This document shows positions 1 to 8,104 of a stretch of 64,000 nt of DNA, piece after piece. How positions within the stretch are numbered: position 1 is the stretch's first letter; the number at the start of each line of letters is the position of its first letter. This DNA comes from Desulfovibrio sp. (GTDB taxonomy: Bacteria > Desulfobacterota > Desulfovibrionia > Desulfovibrionales > Desulfovibrionaceae). Position numbers and translations under genes: made by a program. The notes beneath the pieces are model-generated. The model was given only the letters and a program-made list of their open reading frames with translations. It was not told the origin of the DNA and made no database searches. Location of the stretch: assembly GCA_016208105.1 (NCBI GenBank), contig JACQYS010000013.1, forward strand, positions 124,001-188,000, in the 5' to 3' direction.

Positions 1-925
1 GCAGGGCCTGGACCTCATGGCCAAGGTCATGCTGGACGTGGGCGACGCGGTGCTCATCGAGCGCCCCGGCTATCTCGGGGCCATCCAGACCTTTTCGCTC
101 TTCGGGGCCAGCTTTCTCACGGCCGACCTTGGCCCGCACGGGGTGGACATCACCCAGCTGGCCGAGCAGCTCAAAGCGCGCCCGAAGATATTCTACGCCG
201 TTCCCAGCTTCCAGAACCCTTCCGGAACCACCTACGACGCCGATACCCGGCGCGAGGCCGCCCGCCTGCTCGAGCAGAGCGACACTATCCTGCTCGAGGA
301 CAACCCATACGGCGAGCTGCGCTTCAAGGGAGACGACGTCCCCCCCATCCGGACCCTTCTGGACGCAAACCGCGCGGCTCTCATGGGGTCATTCTCCAAG
401 ATAGCGAGCCCGGGCATGCGCATCGGCTGGATAGCCACCGGGCCTGAACTCATGCACAAGCTTGTCACGGCCAAGCAGGCCTCGGACCTGCACACCTCCA
501 TCTTCGCCCAGCGTGTGCTGCACCGTTTCCTGGAGGACAACGACCTGGACGCCCACATCTCCGTGATCCGCAAGGCATACGGCGAGCGCCGGGACCTCAT
601 GGTGGCTGCCATCAAGCGGGAATTCCCCGAGGAGGTGCGCTGCACCGAGCCGGAGGGAGGAATGTTCCTCTGGGGCGAGCTGCCCCGCTCCGTGAGCGCC
701 GAGGAGGTCTTCGCCAAGGCCATCGAGCGCAAGGTGGCCTTCGTGCCCGGCCTGCCCTTCTACGTGGACGAAACGGACAACGCCTTCCGCCTGAACTTCT
801 CCAACTCCACGCCGGAGCGCATCGAGGAAGGCATCACCCGCCTTGGCGCCTGCCTCAAGGAAGTGCTTGCCCGCTCCAGCCGCCCGGCCAACAGCCCGGC
901 TTCGGAAGCCGATCTTGAGATATGA
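1..925 (+). CDS. PLP-dependent aminotransferase, class I/II fold (5' end outside window)
   Basis: This is the C-terminal 307 residues or so of a fold-type I aminotransferase; the reading frame is open to the left edge, so the true start lies upstream. Family marks visible are a QGLDL segment at the edge, FQNPSG, the EDNPYGELRF cofactor-pocket segment, and the Schiff-base lysine in GSFSKIASPGMRIGW. The overall pattern resembles the 2-aminoadipate/aromatic (LysN/ARO8-like) aminotransferases that also form the catalytic half of MocR regulators. The missing N-terminus means a MocR fusion cannot be excluded. The substrate cannot be told from sequence. A rho-independent terminator follows the stop codon closely. 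Confidence 0.88.
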   Translation, partial: QGLDLMAKVMLDVGDAVLIERPGYLGAIQTFSLFGASFLTADLGPHGVDITQLAEQLKARPKIFYAVPSFQNPSGTTYDADTRREAARLLEQSDTILLEDNPYGELRFKGDDVPPIRTLLDANRAALMGSFSKIASPGMRIGWIATGPELMHKLVTAKQASDLHTSIFAQRVLHRFLEDNDLDAHISVIRKAYGERRDLMVAAIKREFPEEVRCTEPEGGMFLWGELPRSVSAEEVFAKAIERKVAFVPGLPFYVDETDNAFRLNFSNSTPERIEEGITRLGACLKEVLARSSRPANSPASEADLEI

Positions 926-955
926 GGGCTTAGCCGCGTCCACGCTGCTAACTCC

Positions 956-982
956 AAGGCCGGGCACACGCCCGGCCTTTTT
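956..982 (+). terminator. rho-independent terminator after aminotransferase
   Basis: A ten-base stem (AAGGCCGGGC pairing with GCCCGGCCTT) closes a four-base loop and runs into a T tract 30 bases after the aminotransferase stop codon. Confidence 0.85.
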
Positions 983-1086
983 GCTGATGCCCCAGCAGGG
1001 CCAAGCCGTTTCTCTCCGGGATGAGTCGAGATACCGCCGACAGCAGGCCGCAATCCAAACCCTTCTGGTAGCATTTCCGTACAGTA

Positions 1087-1123
1087 TTGACACAGGCTGC
1101 CACCTTCAGCATGTTTTTATTGT
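1087..1123 (+). promoter_or_regulatory. candidate promoter for the RND efflux operon
   Basis: A perfect TTGACA lies about 110 bases before the adaptor start codon and is followed by a T-rich stretch ending in TATTGT. The spacing to TATTGT is too long for a standard sigma-70 promoter, so only the -35 is convincing. The rest of the 275-base gap shows nothing else I recognise. Confidence 0.25.
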
Positions 1124-1200
1124 CAGGTCAGCCATGGGCTGCGGCTAGGACACCCACAACGTGCTTTGCGTCCCGGGATTAAGACGCAGGGAGGCATACA

Positions 1201-2403
1201 ATGTTCTTGCACCCCTTCCAGGCGCTTACGCGCCTGTTCATCTTCTTCCTGCTGTGCGCGGCCTGCGGCGGGTGCGGCCAAAACCCGCCACCCGCTCCAA
1301 AAGCACGGGCCATCGAGGCTGAAACCCGCCTGGTGCGGGTTGAAGAGGTCGTGGAATGCCGGTCGTTCCCGGCCCAGGTGGAAGCCCGCAACAGTATCAT
1401 CCTGGCCAGCAAACTCTCCGGCGCTGTGGTGGAGATCTTCGCCAAGGAAGGTGCGAACCTGCGCGCGGGAGATCCCATCCTGCGCATCGACGACAAGGAT
1501 CTGCAAAGCCGCGAGCAGGGCCTGACAGCATCCATGGCCCAGGCATCCTCGGAACGCCAAGCCATAGCGGCCAAGGCGTCCCACGCAAAGGCCAATCTGG
1601 ACCGGCTGGAAAAACTCTTGGCCCAGAAGTTCATAAGTCAGGACGATTACGAACGCTCCAAGACAGAACATCTGGCTCTCAAGCGGGAAGAGGAGGCCAT
1701 CGCGGCCCGGGAGCGAGCCGTTGCCGCGCAAAAGGAAGAGCTCAAGGCCCTTGGGGCATACACCCGGATCAACGCCCCGTTCAGCGGGGTTCTTACCAGG
1801 CGCTATGTGGATCAGGGGGCTTTCGTAAACGCCGGACAACCCCTGGCCCAGATGGACGACGTAACCAGTGGGTTCGACCTCACAGCGCAGGTGGACGAGA
1901 GTCTGTTGCCATCCCTCAAGACTGGCCTACCGGTGGTCGGGGTGGTACCCTCTCTCTCCCCGGAACCCTTTGCAGCCGCCGTGAGCGCTGTTGTGGCCCG
2001 GGTGGACCCGGCCACCCGCACCTTCCGGCTCAAGGCCGAACCGCCGTCCGGGACCCGCCTGGCGCCTAATGCCGGCATGTATGGCCGGCTGTTCATTCCG
2101 TCCCGGGTGTCCAAAAAGCTTTTGTTGCCAGTTGAATGTCTGCGCATGCGTGGCGACCTTCCCTCGGTATTCGTGGCCGACGCCCAAGGGGTGGTGAGCT
2201 TCCGGGTCATAAAGCCTGGCGGGCGATTCATAAAGGTTATGCTTGATGGCAAACCTTTCCTCACTGACTCAGAAGCCTTCGGGGATCCGGCGAAAGAGGC
2301 GTTCGTGGAAGTATTGTCCGGATTGTCTGGCGAAGAACGCGTCGTCTGCTCCAAAACGGAGACCCTACGCGAAGGCGACCGTATCGCCGGAGTCGGACAG
2401 TGA
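1201..2403 (+). CDS. RND efflux periplasmic adaptor (membrane fusion protein), probable lipoprotein
   Basis: A 400-residue HlyD/AcrA-type adaptor that links an inner-membrane RND pump to an outer-membrane channel. The N-terminus is a hydrophobic signal segment followed by a cysteine-rich stretch (CAACGGC) that could be a lipidation site, although the -3 residue is not the classical leucine. Then come a biotinyl-lipoyl-like hairpin with an alpha-helical coiled coil around residues 95-180, and a beta-barrel domain. GGGAGG precedes the ATG. The gene overlaps the pump gene by four bases (GTGA), so the two should be translationally coupled. No TolC-like channel gene is in the window. Confidence 0.9.
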   Translation: MFLHPFQALTRLFIFFLLCAACGGCGQNPPPAPKARAIEAETRLVRVEEVVECRSFPAQVEARNSIILASKLSGAVVEIFAKEGANLRAGDPILRIDDKDLQSREQGLTASMAQASSERQAIAAKASHAKANLDRLEKLLAQKFISQDDYERSKTEHLALKREEEAIAARERAVAAQKEELKALGAYTRINAPFSGVLTRRYVDQGAFVNAGQPLAQMDDVTSGFDLTAQVDESLLPSLKTGLPVVGVVPSLSPEPFAAAVSAVVARVDPATRTFRLKAEPPSGTRLAPNAGMYGRLFIPSRVSKKLLLPVECLRMRGDLPSVFVADAQGVVSFRVIKPGGRFIKVMLDGKPFLTDSEAFGDPAKEAFVEVLSGLSGEERVVCSKTETLREGDRIAGVGQ

Positions 2404-5400
2404 GTGCGCCCTCCCCCGAGGGGCACGACCTGCTTACGCGGATAACCGCCGCGTTCGTGGATTCCAAGCTGGTGCCTCTGGTCGTCCTGGCGGCCATGCT
2501 CCTGGGCCTTTTCGCCGTGATGGCCACCCCAAGCGAGGAAGAGCCACAGATCGTGGTTCCCATGATCGACATCCACGTGTCCATGCCCGGTGCCTCGCCC
2601 AAAGAGGTGGAAAACCGGGTGGTGGGTCCCATGGAGAAGATCCTCTGGGAGATCCCCGGAGTGGAATACATCTACTCCACGGCAATGGACGGCCGGGCCT
2701 TGACCATTGTGCGCTTTACGGTGGGCGAGGATGCCGAGAAGAGCATGGTGAAGACCTACGCCAAGCTCTACCAGCATCTGGACTGGATTCCCCCGGGCTG
2801 CTCCCAGCCCATCCTCAAACCCCGCTCCATTGACGACGTGCCAGTGGTGTCGCTCACGTTCTATGGGGGAGGCCTGGATTCGCGCGGGCTCCGTTCCGTT
2901 TCCTTGCAGGTGAACGAAGAGATACGCCAGATCCCCGGCGTGGCCGAGACCACCATAATCGGCGGGCGCAAGCGGGCTGTGATGGTGGAGCTGGACCAGG
3001 AACGGCTCCGGGTCAACGGTTTGGATGCGGTGGACGTGCTGAAGACCCTGCGCGGGCAAAACCAGGGCGAGACAGTTGGAGAAACCGTCCAGGAAGGCCA
3101 CGCCATAAGCATCCGTCTGGATAACTTCTTTCGCACCCAGAAGGAGCTCTCGCGGGCCGTGCTGGCCGTCCGGGACGGCAGGCCGCTGTACCTGGGCGAC
3201 GTGGCCAAAATAACTGACGGATTCGACGAACCTTCCGACTATGTGTTCTATCTTGCGGGCAAGGCCTCGGGCCGGGAGCCCGGCGTCATGGAACCAGCCG
3301 TGACCCTCGCCGTGGCCAAGCGCACCGGAGTCAACGCCACCAGGCTGGCCGATGCTGTCTTTGCCAAGGTGCAGGACCTCAAAGGCTTCGTGATCCCTTC
3401 CGGGGTCCAGGTGGACATCACCCGAAACTACGGGGCCACAGCCAAGGCCAAGGTTCACGAACTTCTGGAACACCTGGTGCTGGCCGCTCTGTCCGTGGGC
3501 ATCATCGTGGCTCTGTTCCTCGGCGCCCGGGCCAGCCTGGTGGTGATGGTGGCCGTGCCGGTCACCCTGGCCATCACCCTGGCCACATACTGGCTGCTGG
3601 GATACACCTTGAACCGGGTCACCCTGTTCGCCCTCATTTTCTGCATCGGCATTCTGGTGGACGATCCCATCGTGGATGTGGAGAACATCGTACGCCATCT
3701 TGAATTGCCGGGAAGCTCAAAAAGACCGTTTTCCCAGGTTATCATCGAAGCAGTGAACGAGGTACGCGCCCCCCTGGTGCTGGCCACATTCACTGTCATC
3801 GCGGCCATCATGCCTATGGCCTTCGTTGGCGGACTCATGGGGCCCTACATGCGGCCCATGCCCATCGGGGCCTCCATGGCCATGCTTTTGTCCATGTGCG
3901 TGGCCTTCGTCATAACTCCCTGGACCGCCAAACGTGTGCTCACCACCAAGCCGTCCCACCACCAACCCGCAGACGACGCAGGCACAAAGCTCTACAAGCG
4001 CTTCATGAACGATCTTATCCGCCGTCCGACCAGACGTTCGGCTTTCCTCGGCGCGGTGGGGCTTCTGCTGGTTCTGGCCTGCTCTTTTTTCCCGTTGCGC
4101 CTGGTGCTGGTGAAGATGCTGCCCTTCGACAACAAGAGCGAATTCCAGGTGATAGTGGACATGCCTTTGGGAACCACTCTGGAACAGACCACCCGGGCCG
4201 CCAGTGAAATGGCCGCCAGGATTCTCGAGCGCCCGGACGTGACCAACGCCCAGATATACGCCGGCACGGCAGGTCCGGTTTCCTTCAGCGGTCTCATCCG
4301 CCATTACTACCTGCGCCGGGGCCAGAACACTGCCGACATCGCCGTGAACCTGGTAGCCAAGGGCGAACGTTCCCTTAAGAGCCACGACATCGCCAAGGCC
4401 GTGCGCCAGGAACTGGCCCCCATCGCCGCCAGGCACAGTGCCAGAATCAAGGTTGCCGAGGTTCCTCCTGGCCCTCCCGTGCTCCAGACCCTGGTGGCCG
4501 AGATTTACGGCCCCGACTCCGAGGGCAGGCTGCGCGTGGCAAGCCAGGTGAAGGACGTGTTTTCCCGTACCCAGGATGTGGTGGATGTGGACTGGTACGT
4601 GGACGATCCTCAGCCCGAGCGGGTCATCCGAATCGAACGCGACAAAGCCCTGGCCGCAGGGATCGACCCGCAGCGAGCCTTGGAAGCGGTCACTGCGGCC
4701 TTGCGCGGAACCACTGTCGGCCTTTTGCACGATGATTCCGCCAGGGAGGACGCCCCCATCGTGGTCCGGCTGCCTCTGCCCGCCAGGGCGCACGCCTTGG
4801 ACATTCCGTCCATTCCGGTGCGGGGTGAGTCCGGGCAGATGGTGTCGCTTAGCCAAATCGCCTCCATCGAAGAGCGTACCGTTTCCCCGGCCATCTATCA
4901 CAAGAACCTGCAGCCCGTGGTTTACGTCACGGGCGACATGGCCGGCCGCGAGGAGAGTCCGGTCTACGGCATGGGGCGCATCACTGATGAACTTGAAAAT
5001 CTAGGCAAGGCCGGGAAGGGTGCCTGGCAGGTGCAGGGCCGGGAGCAACTGCCCATTCTGTATTCAGCCCAGCCTGGTTCGCTCAAAGAATACTCCCTGA
5101 AATGGGACGGCGAGTGGCAGATAACCTACGAAGTTTTCCGGGACATGGGATTGGCCTTCGGGGTGGTGATGATCATCATCTACATCCTGGTGGTGGGCTG
5201 GTTCCGCTCCTACACCACCCCCATCGCCATCATGTCTCCCATTCCTCTTTCGCTTATCGGCATCATCCCGGCCCATGCCCTGGCCGGAGCCTTTTTCACG
5301 GCCACTTCCATGATCGGCTTCATCGCAGGAGCGGGCATCGTGGTACGCAACTCCATCATCCTGGTGGATTTCATCGAGATGCGCCGCCGCCAGGGAGCCA

Positions 5401-5624
5401 GACTGGAGGACGCCGTGGTGGAGGCCGGGGCCGTGCGCTTCAGGCCCATGCTCCTTACAGCAATCGCCGTGGTAGCCGGGGCCTTCGTCATACTGTTCGA
5501 CCCCATCTTCCAGGGGCTGGCCATCTCGCTCATGGCCGGAGAAGTGGCTGCAACCGTGTTTTCGCGCATGGTGGTGCCGGTCCTGTACTATCTGGACCAG
5601 AAACGCTTACTCCCAACGCGTTGA
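2400..5624 (+). CDS. RND superfamily efflux transporter permease (AcrB/MexB-like)
   Basis: An inner-membrane proton-driven pump of 1074 residues, the usual size for AcrB-type permeases. It begins with a GTG inside the stop codon of the adaptor gene. The TM4 proton-relay signature is present as GILVDDPIVDVENI at about residues 416-429, keeping both aspartates, with a proline where many homologs have alanine. Two large periplasmic loops and a second membrane cluster near the C-terminus are evident. Substrate class cannot be assigned; I see no metal-binding signature, so a drug or lipid substrate is more likely than heavy metal. Probably cotranscribed with the adaptor and perhaps the following DUF4412 gene. 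Confidence 0.92.
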   Translation: MSAPSPEGHDLLTRITAAFVDSKLVPLVVLAAMLLGLFAVMATPSEEEPQIVVPMIDIHVSMPGASPKEVENRVVGPMEKILWEIPGVEYIYSTAMDGRALTIVRFTVGEDAEKSMVKTYAKLYQHLDWIPPGCSQPILKPRSIDDVPVVSLTFYGGGLDSRGLRSVSLQVNEEIRQIPGVAETTIIGGRKRAVMVELDQERLRVNGLDAVDVLKTLRGQNQGETVGETVQEGHAISIRLDNFFRTQKELSRAVLAVRDGRPLYLGDVAKITDGFDEPSDYVFYLAGKASGREPGVMEPAVTLAVAKRTGVNATRLADAVFAKVQDLKGFVIPSGVQVDITRNYGATAKAKVHELLEHLVLAALSVGIIVALFLGARASLVVMVAVPVTLAITLATYWLLGYTLNRVTLFALIFCIGILVDDPIVDVENIVRHLELPGSSKRPFSQVIIEAVNEVRAPLVLATFTVIAAIMPMAFVGGLMGPYMRPMPIGASMAMLLSMCVAFVITPWTAKRVLTTKPSHHQPADDAGTKLYKRFMNDLIRRPTRRSAFLGAVGLLLVLACSFFPLRLVLVKMLPFDNKSEFQVIVDMPLGTTLEQTTRAASEMAARILERPDVTNAQIYAGTAGPVSFSGLIRHYYLRRGQNTADIAVNLVAKGERSLKSHDIAKAVRQELAPIAARHSARIKVAEVPPGPPVLQTLVAEIYGPDSEGRLRVASQVKDVFSRTQDVVDVDWYVDDPQPERVIRIERDKALAAGIDPQRALEAVTAALRGTTVGLLHDDSAREDAPIVVRLPLPARAHALDIPSIPVRGESGQMVSLSQIASIEERTVSPAIYHKNLQPVVYVTGDMAGREESPVYGMGRITDELENLGKAGKGAWQVQGREQLPILYSAQPGSLKEYSLKWDGEWQITYEVFRDMGLAFGVVMIIIYILVVGWFRSYTTPIAIMSPIPLSLIGIIPAHALAGAFFTATSMIGFIAGAGIVVRNSIILVDFIEMRRRQGARLEDAVVEAGAVRFRPMLLTAIAVVAGAFVILFDPIFQGLAISLMAGEVAATVFSRMVVPVLYYLDQKRLLPTR

Positions 5625-5696
5625 CTGCCGGGCACAGCCCCTTTATTTTTGAAAGCGGTCGTGCGCACTCCGGCCAAATCACCATAAGGAGACCGC

Positions 5697-6314
5697 ATGA
5701 AAGCTCTTGTGAGACTGTCTGTCGCTCTCGCCCTCTGCATGGGGTTGGCCCTGGCGGCCCACGCCGCCGAATTCTCGGCCGACATCGTCAGGACCGGCGC
5801 CGGTATGCCGCCTTCCACAGGGAAAGCCTACATCAAGGCCGACAAGATCCGCATGGAAACCACCATGCAGGGAAACACGCAGGTCACCATCACCGATCCG
5901 GCCGCGAAAAAGGTGTACATGATCATGCCTGACCAGAAGATGTACATGGAGATGGCGCTCGACCCCTCCCGCATGGGGCCTGAAGCCATGAAGGACGGCT
6001 CGTCCGACCTGGGGCAGTGGAAAACCCTGGGCAAGGAAACCGTGGACGGCTGGGAATGCGAGAAGCGCGTATTCGAATTCAAGGACAAATCCAAGGGCGA
6101 GATGACAGCCTGGTTTGCGGACAAACTCGGCCACCCCGTCAAGTCCGTGATCAAGGAAGGCTCCATGAACATGACCATGGAGTACAAGAACATAAAGACC
6201 GGCAACGTGGATCCTGCGCTTTTCACGGTACCAGCCGGCTACCAGAAGATGACCATGCCCAACATGGGCGGCCAGGGGATGCCCCCGGGCAAAGGCGGAA
6301 AGCCCGGCATGTAG
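5697..6314 (+). CDS. periplasmic DUF4412-type protein
   Basis: A 205-residue exported protein with a clear Sec signal peptide (KALVRLSVALALCMGLALAAHA, cleavage before AEF). The body contains the repeating pattern of DUF4412 proteins: a methionine-rich strand segment (KVYMIMPDQKMYMEM), then WECEKRVFEFKDKSKGEMTAWFA, and a methionine/glycine/proline-rich tail. The fold resembles lipoprotein-carrier-like beta sheets, but the function of the family is not established. It starts 72 bases after the RND pump gene behind AAGGAG, with no clear terminator between, so it may belong to that operon and act in the envelope. Confidence 0.75.
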   Translation: MKALVRLSVALALCMGLALAAHAAEFSADIVRTGAGMPPSTGKAYIKADKIRMETTMQGNTQVTITDPAAKKVYMIMPDQKMYMEMALDPSRMGPEAMKDGSSDLGQWKTLGKETVDGWECEKRVFEFKDKSKGEMTAWFADKLGHPVKSVIKEGSMNMTMEYKNIKTGNVDPALFTVPAGYQKMTMPNMGGQGMPPGKGGKPGM

Positions 6315-6333
6315 CCGCTCCGGTTCTGAATGC

Positions 6334-6361
6334 TTGACTTTCTCGGGAGCCCCTTTTATTT
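6334..6361 (+). promoter_or_regulatory. candidate marR promoter
   Basis: TTGACT at 6334-6339 and TTATTT at 6356-6361 are 16 bases apart. The predicted start of transcription falls inside the palindrome at 6360-6375, so a bound MarR dimer would block it. Confidence 0.5.
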
Positions 6362-6388
6362 GCATGCGCAAGCAACAAGGGGCTCCCG
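6344..6388 (+). promoter_or_regulatory. nested palindrome: MarR operator inside a hairpin over the marR ribosome-binding site
   Basis: The inner element TTGCATGCGCAAGCAA (6360-6375) is a palindrome with 14 of 16 positions symmetric. It is enclosed by perfect 12-base arms CGGGAGCCCCTT (6344-6355) and AAGGGGCTCCCG (6377-6388). The downstream arm contains the AAGGGG ribosome-binding site and the first base of the GTG start of marR. A near-identical copy of the inner palindrome lies before the next gene at 6841. Confidence 0.75.
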
Positions 6389-6819
6389 TGTCTGATTCAA
6401 AAACCCTGCTCGAATGCTGCCTCTACTTTACCGCCAACGCTCTGGCCCGCACGGTCACGCGCATGGCCGAGGAGTCCTTTGCGCCCACTGGGTTGTCCCC
6501 CTCCCAGGCATTCCTGCTCATGCTGGCCATGGAATCACCCGGAGTGACCCCATCCGAACTGGCCGCCCGGTTGCATCTGGCGCCCTCCACCGTGACACGC
6601 CTGGCTGACGGCCTGGAGCGCAAAGGGCTCGTGGAGCGGCGCACCAAGGGCAAAGCATCCCACATTTCCCCCACGGCCAAGGGGCGCGGCATGTCCGGGA
6701 CAATCGCCGCCGCCTGGAAGGACCTTCACTGCGCGTATTCGAAGATCCTGGGCGAGCAGGCCGGGGCCGACCTCACCCTGTCTCTGCACCAGACCTGCCT
6801 GCGCCTGGACAACCCGTGA
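6388..6819 (+). CDS. MarR family transcriptional regulator
   Basis: A 143-residue winged-helix repressor of the MarR family. The DNA-binding core TPSELAARLHLAPSTVTRLADGLERKGLVERR is followed by the wing. I chose the GTG at 6388 because it has AAGGGG five bases upstream; an in-frame ATG at 6364 lies inside the operator palindrome and upstream of any likely ribosome-binding site. The operator over its own promoter and its twin at 6841 suggest autoregulation and control of the flavin reductase next door. The inducing ligand is unknown; phenolic or redox-active compounds are common for the family. Confidence 0.88.
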   Translation: MSDSKTLLECCLYFTANALARTVTRMAEESFAPTGLSPSQAFLLMLAMESPGVTPSELAARLHLAPSTVTRLADGLERKGLVERRTKGKASHISPTAKGRGMSGTIAAAWKDLHCAYSKILGEQAGADLTLSLHQTCLRLDNP

Positions 6820-6840
6820 GTGTTTTTTTAACCCAGAAAC

Positions 6841-6856
6841 TTGCATGCACAAGCAA
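6841..6856 (+). promoter_or_regulatory. second MarR operator, upstream of flavin reductase gene
   Basis: TTGCATGCACAAGCAA differs at one base from the palindrome in front of marR. It lies 22 bases before the flavin reductase start codon, a position suited to repression of that gene. Confidence 0.7.
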
Positions 6857-6877
6857 TAAAAACAGGAGAACTCCACC

Positions 6878-7453
6878 ATGAAAAAAGACATCGGACCTGC
6901 CAACGCCCTGTATCCGTCCCTCACCACCATCGTCGGGGCTGTCGTGGATGGACGCCCCAACTTCCTGGCCGTCGCCCATGTGGGAATCATGAACCACGGA
7001 CAACCCCAGTACCTGTCGTTTGGCATCAACAAGTCCCACTACTCCAACAAGGGCATTTTCGAGCACAAGGAGTTCAGCGTGAACATCCCCTCTGAAAATC
7101 TCATGGTGGAGACCGACTACGTGGGTATTGTCACGGGCAAGAACACGGACAAATCAAAGGTCTTCGAGCTGTTCACCGGCCAACTGCAACACGCGCCGCT
7201 CATCAAGGGATGCCCGGTAGCCATGGAATGCCGGCTGCATCAGGTGGTGGACTTTCCCACCCACGAGGTATTCGTGGGAGAGGTGGTGAATACCTGGGCG
7301 GACGAGGCCGTGCTCACGGATAAGGGAAAGATCGATCCTGCCAAGGTTCGTCCGCTACTCTTCGACATGGGGACCCTCTCTTACTACGGGCTGGGACCGG
7401 TGCTCGGAGGCTGCTGGAACGTGGGCAAGAAACTCAAAAAAGGTTCACAGTAA
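6878..7453 (+). CDS. flavin reductase family protein (flavoredoxin-like FMN-binding split barrel)
   Basis: A 191-residue cytoplasmic FMN-binding split-barrel protein. The opening motif (P-L-TTIVGAVVDGRPNFLAVA), HVGIMNHGQPQYLSFGINK, and HYSNKGIFEHKEFSVNIPS are typical of the flavin reductase/flavoredoxin family found in sulfate reducers and methanogens. Such proteins pass electrons between reduced nicotinamide or ferredoxin and flavin acceptors. The gene follows marR by 58 bases, with the shared operator in between, and has its own AGGAG site. It is most likely an inducible electron-transfer or detoxification enzyme; the physiological partner is unknown. Confidence 0.85.
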   Translation: MKKDIGPANALYPSLTTIVGAVVDGRPNFLAVAHVGIMNHGQPQYLSFGINKSHYSNKGIFEHKEFSVNIPSENLMVETDYVGIVTGKNTDKSKVFELFTGQLQHAPLIKGCPVAMECRLHQVVDFPTHEVFVGEVVNTWADEAVLTDKGKIDPAKVRPLLFDMGTLSYYGLGPVLGGCWNVGKKLKKGSQ

Positions 7454-7490
7454 CTCTTCTATTCGCGGCCAGAAACTCTGTGCACAACCA

Positions 7491-7542
7491 TGCCGTGGTT
7501 TTGAAGCATTTTTGGAAAACCTGCAGCTTCAAAACCACGGCA
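7491..7542. repeat. perfect 17-bp inverted repeat between convergent genes
   Basis: TGCCGTGGTTTTGAAGC (7491-7507) pairs perfectly with GCTTCAAAACCACGGCA (7526-7542) across an 18-base loop. Neither side has a convincing T tract, so it is not a textbook terminator, though it lies where one would be expected. The segment TTCGCGGCCAGAAAC just before it (7462-7476) recurs at 54059. Confidence 0.7.
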
Positions 7543-7559
7543 CCTAAAAAAAGTCTGCT

Positions 7560-7979
7560 TTAAGCCCCGGCAGCCTTGGCCGCTCCTGTCTCCGTTGGCT
7601 CGTAACCCTCGCCCGCGAACAGTTCCGGCCCGCCCAAGCAGCGCTCGTAGTCCACGCCCCAGTCGCGCAGTTCCTTGAGTATGGGTATCAGGCCGCTCCC
7701 CAAGTCCGTGAGCGAATACTCGACGCGCGGGGGCACCTCCCGGTACACCTCGCGGTGCACGATACGATCTGCTTCGAGTTCGCGCAGCTGCCTGGCCAGC
7801 ATGCGTTCCGTGACCCCGCTGATGCTGCGCCGCAGGTCACTAAAGCGCATGACACCTTCGGTAGCCAAGTGGTAGAGAATGACCGGCTTCCACTTGCCGC
7901 CCATCACCTGCAGCGTCAGCTCGAAAAAACAGCGGTAGGTCTTGCCATTGAGTTCCTTAGTCTTGCAGGGCTGGATCAC
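7560..7979 (-). CDS. HxlR family transcriptional regulator
   Basis: A 139-residue HxlR-type winged-helix regulator, with the family core GGKWKPVILYHLATEGVMRFSDLRRSISGVTERMLARQLRELEADRIVHREVY and a typical YSLTDLG segment. It starts with GTG, with AGGAG six bases before. Cysteines at positions 5 and 17 are in the region where some HxlR proteins (the YodB group) carry a redox- or quinone-sensing cysteine. The divergent gene encodes a flavoprotein reductase, and a perfect palindrome in the shared promoter region is the likely operator, so it probably represses itself and that gene in response to electrophiles. The signal is inferred. Confidence 0.9.
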   Translation of the reverse strand: MIQPCKTKELNGKTYRCFFELTLQVMGGKWKPVILYHLATEGVMRFSDLRRSISGVTERMLARQLRELEADRIVHREVYREVPPRVEYSLTDLGSGLIPILKELRDWGVDYERCLGGPELFAGEGYEPTETGAAKAAGA

Positions 7980-7995
7980 GTTTTCTCCTCACACT

Positions 7996-8012
7996 ATACT
8001 TCTTGTAAGTAT
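7996..8012. promoter_or_regulatory. candidate HxlR operator
   Basis: ATACTT-CTTGT-AAGTAT has perfect six-base arms and a five-base centre. It lies between the divergent hxlR-type gene and the flavoprotein gene and overlaps TATAGT, a good -10 for the regulator gene on the minus strand. The arm spacing and TACTT/AAGTA half-sites resemble operators known for YodB/CatR-type HxlR proteins. Confidence 0.65.
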
Positions 8013-8104
8013 GGTACATTTTAGACAGTACTTGCGCCCATGGCTGGTGGACGCATATACGCACACAAAACGGGCCGTCAAGAGCTGCCCGCAGGAGGAA
8101 CACC

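Noticed and set aside
1812-5276. Long open frames on the minus strand opposite the RND genes
   Set aside because: Histidine/glycine-rich low-complexity translations typical of GC-rich antisense frames; the plus-strand genes have clear family motifs.
6364-6387. ATG at 6364 as start of marR
   Set aside because: It lies inside the operator palindrome and upstream of the AAGGGG site that serves the GTG at 6388.
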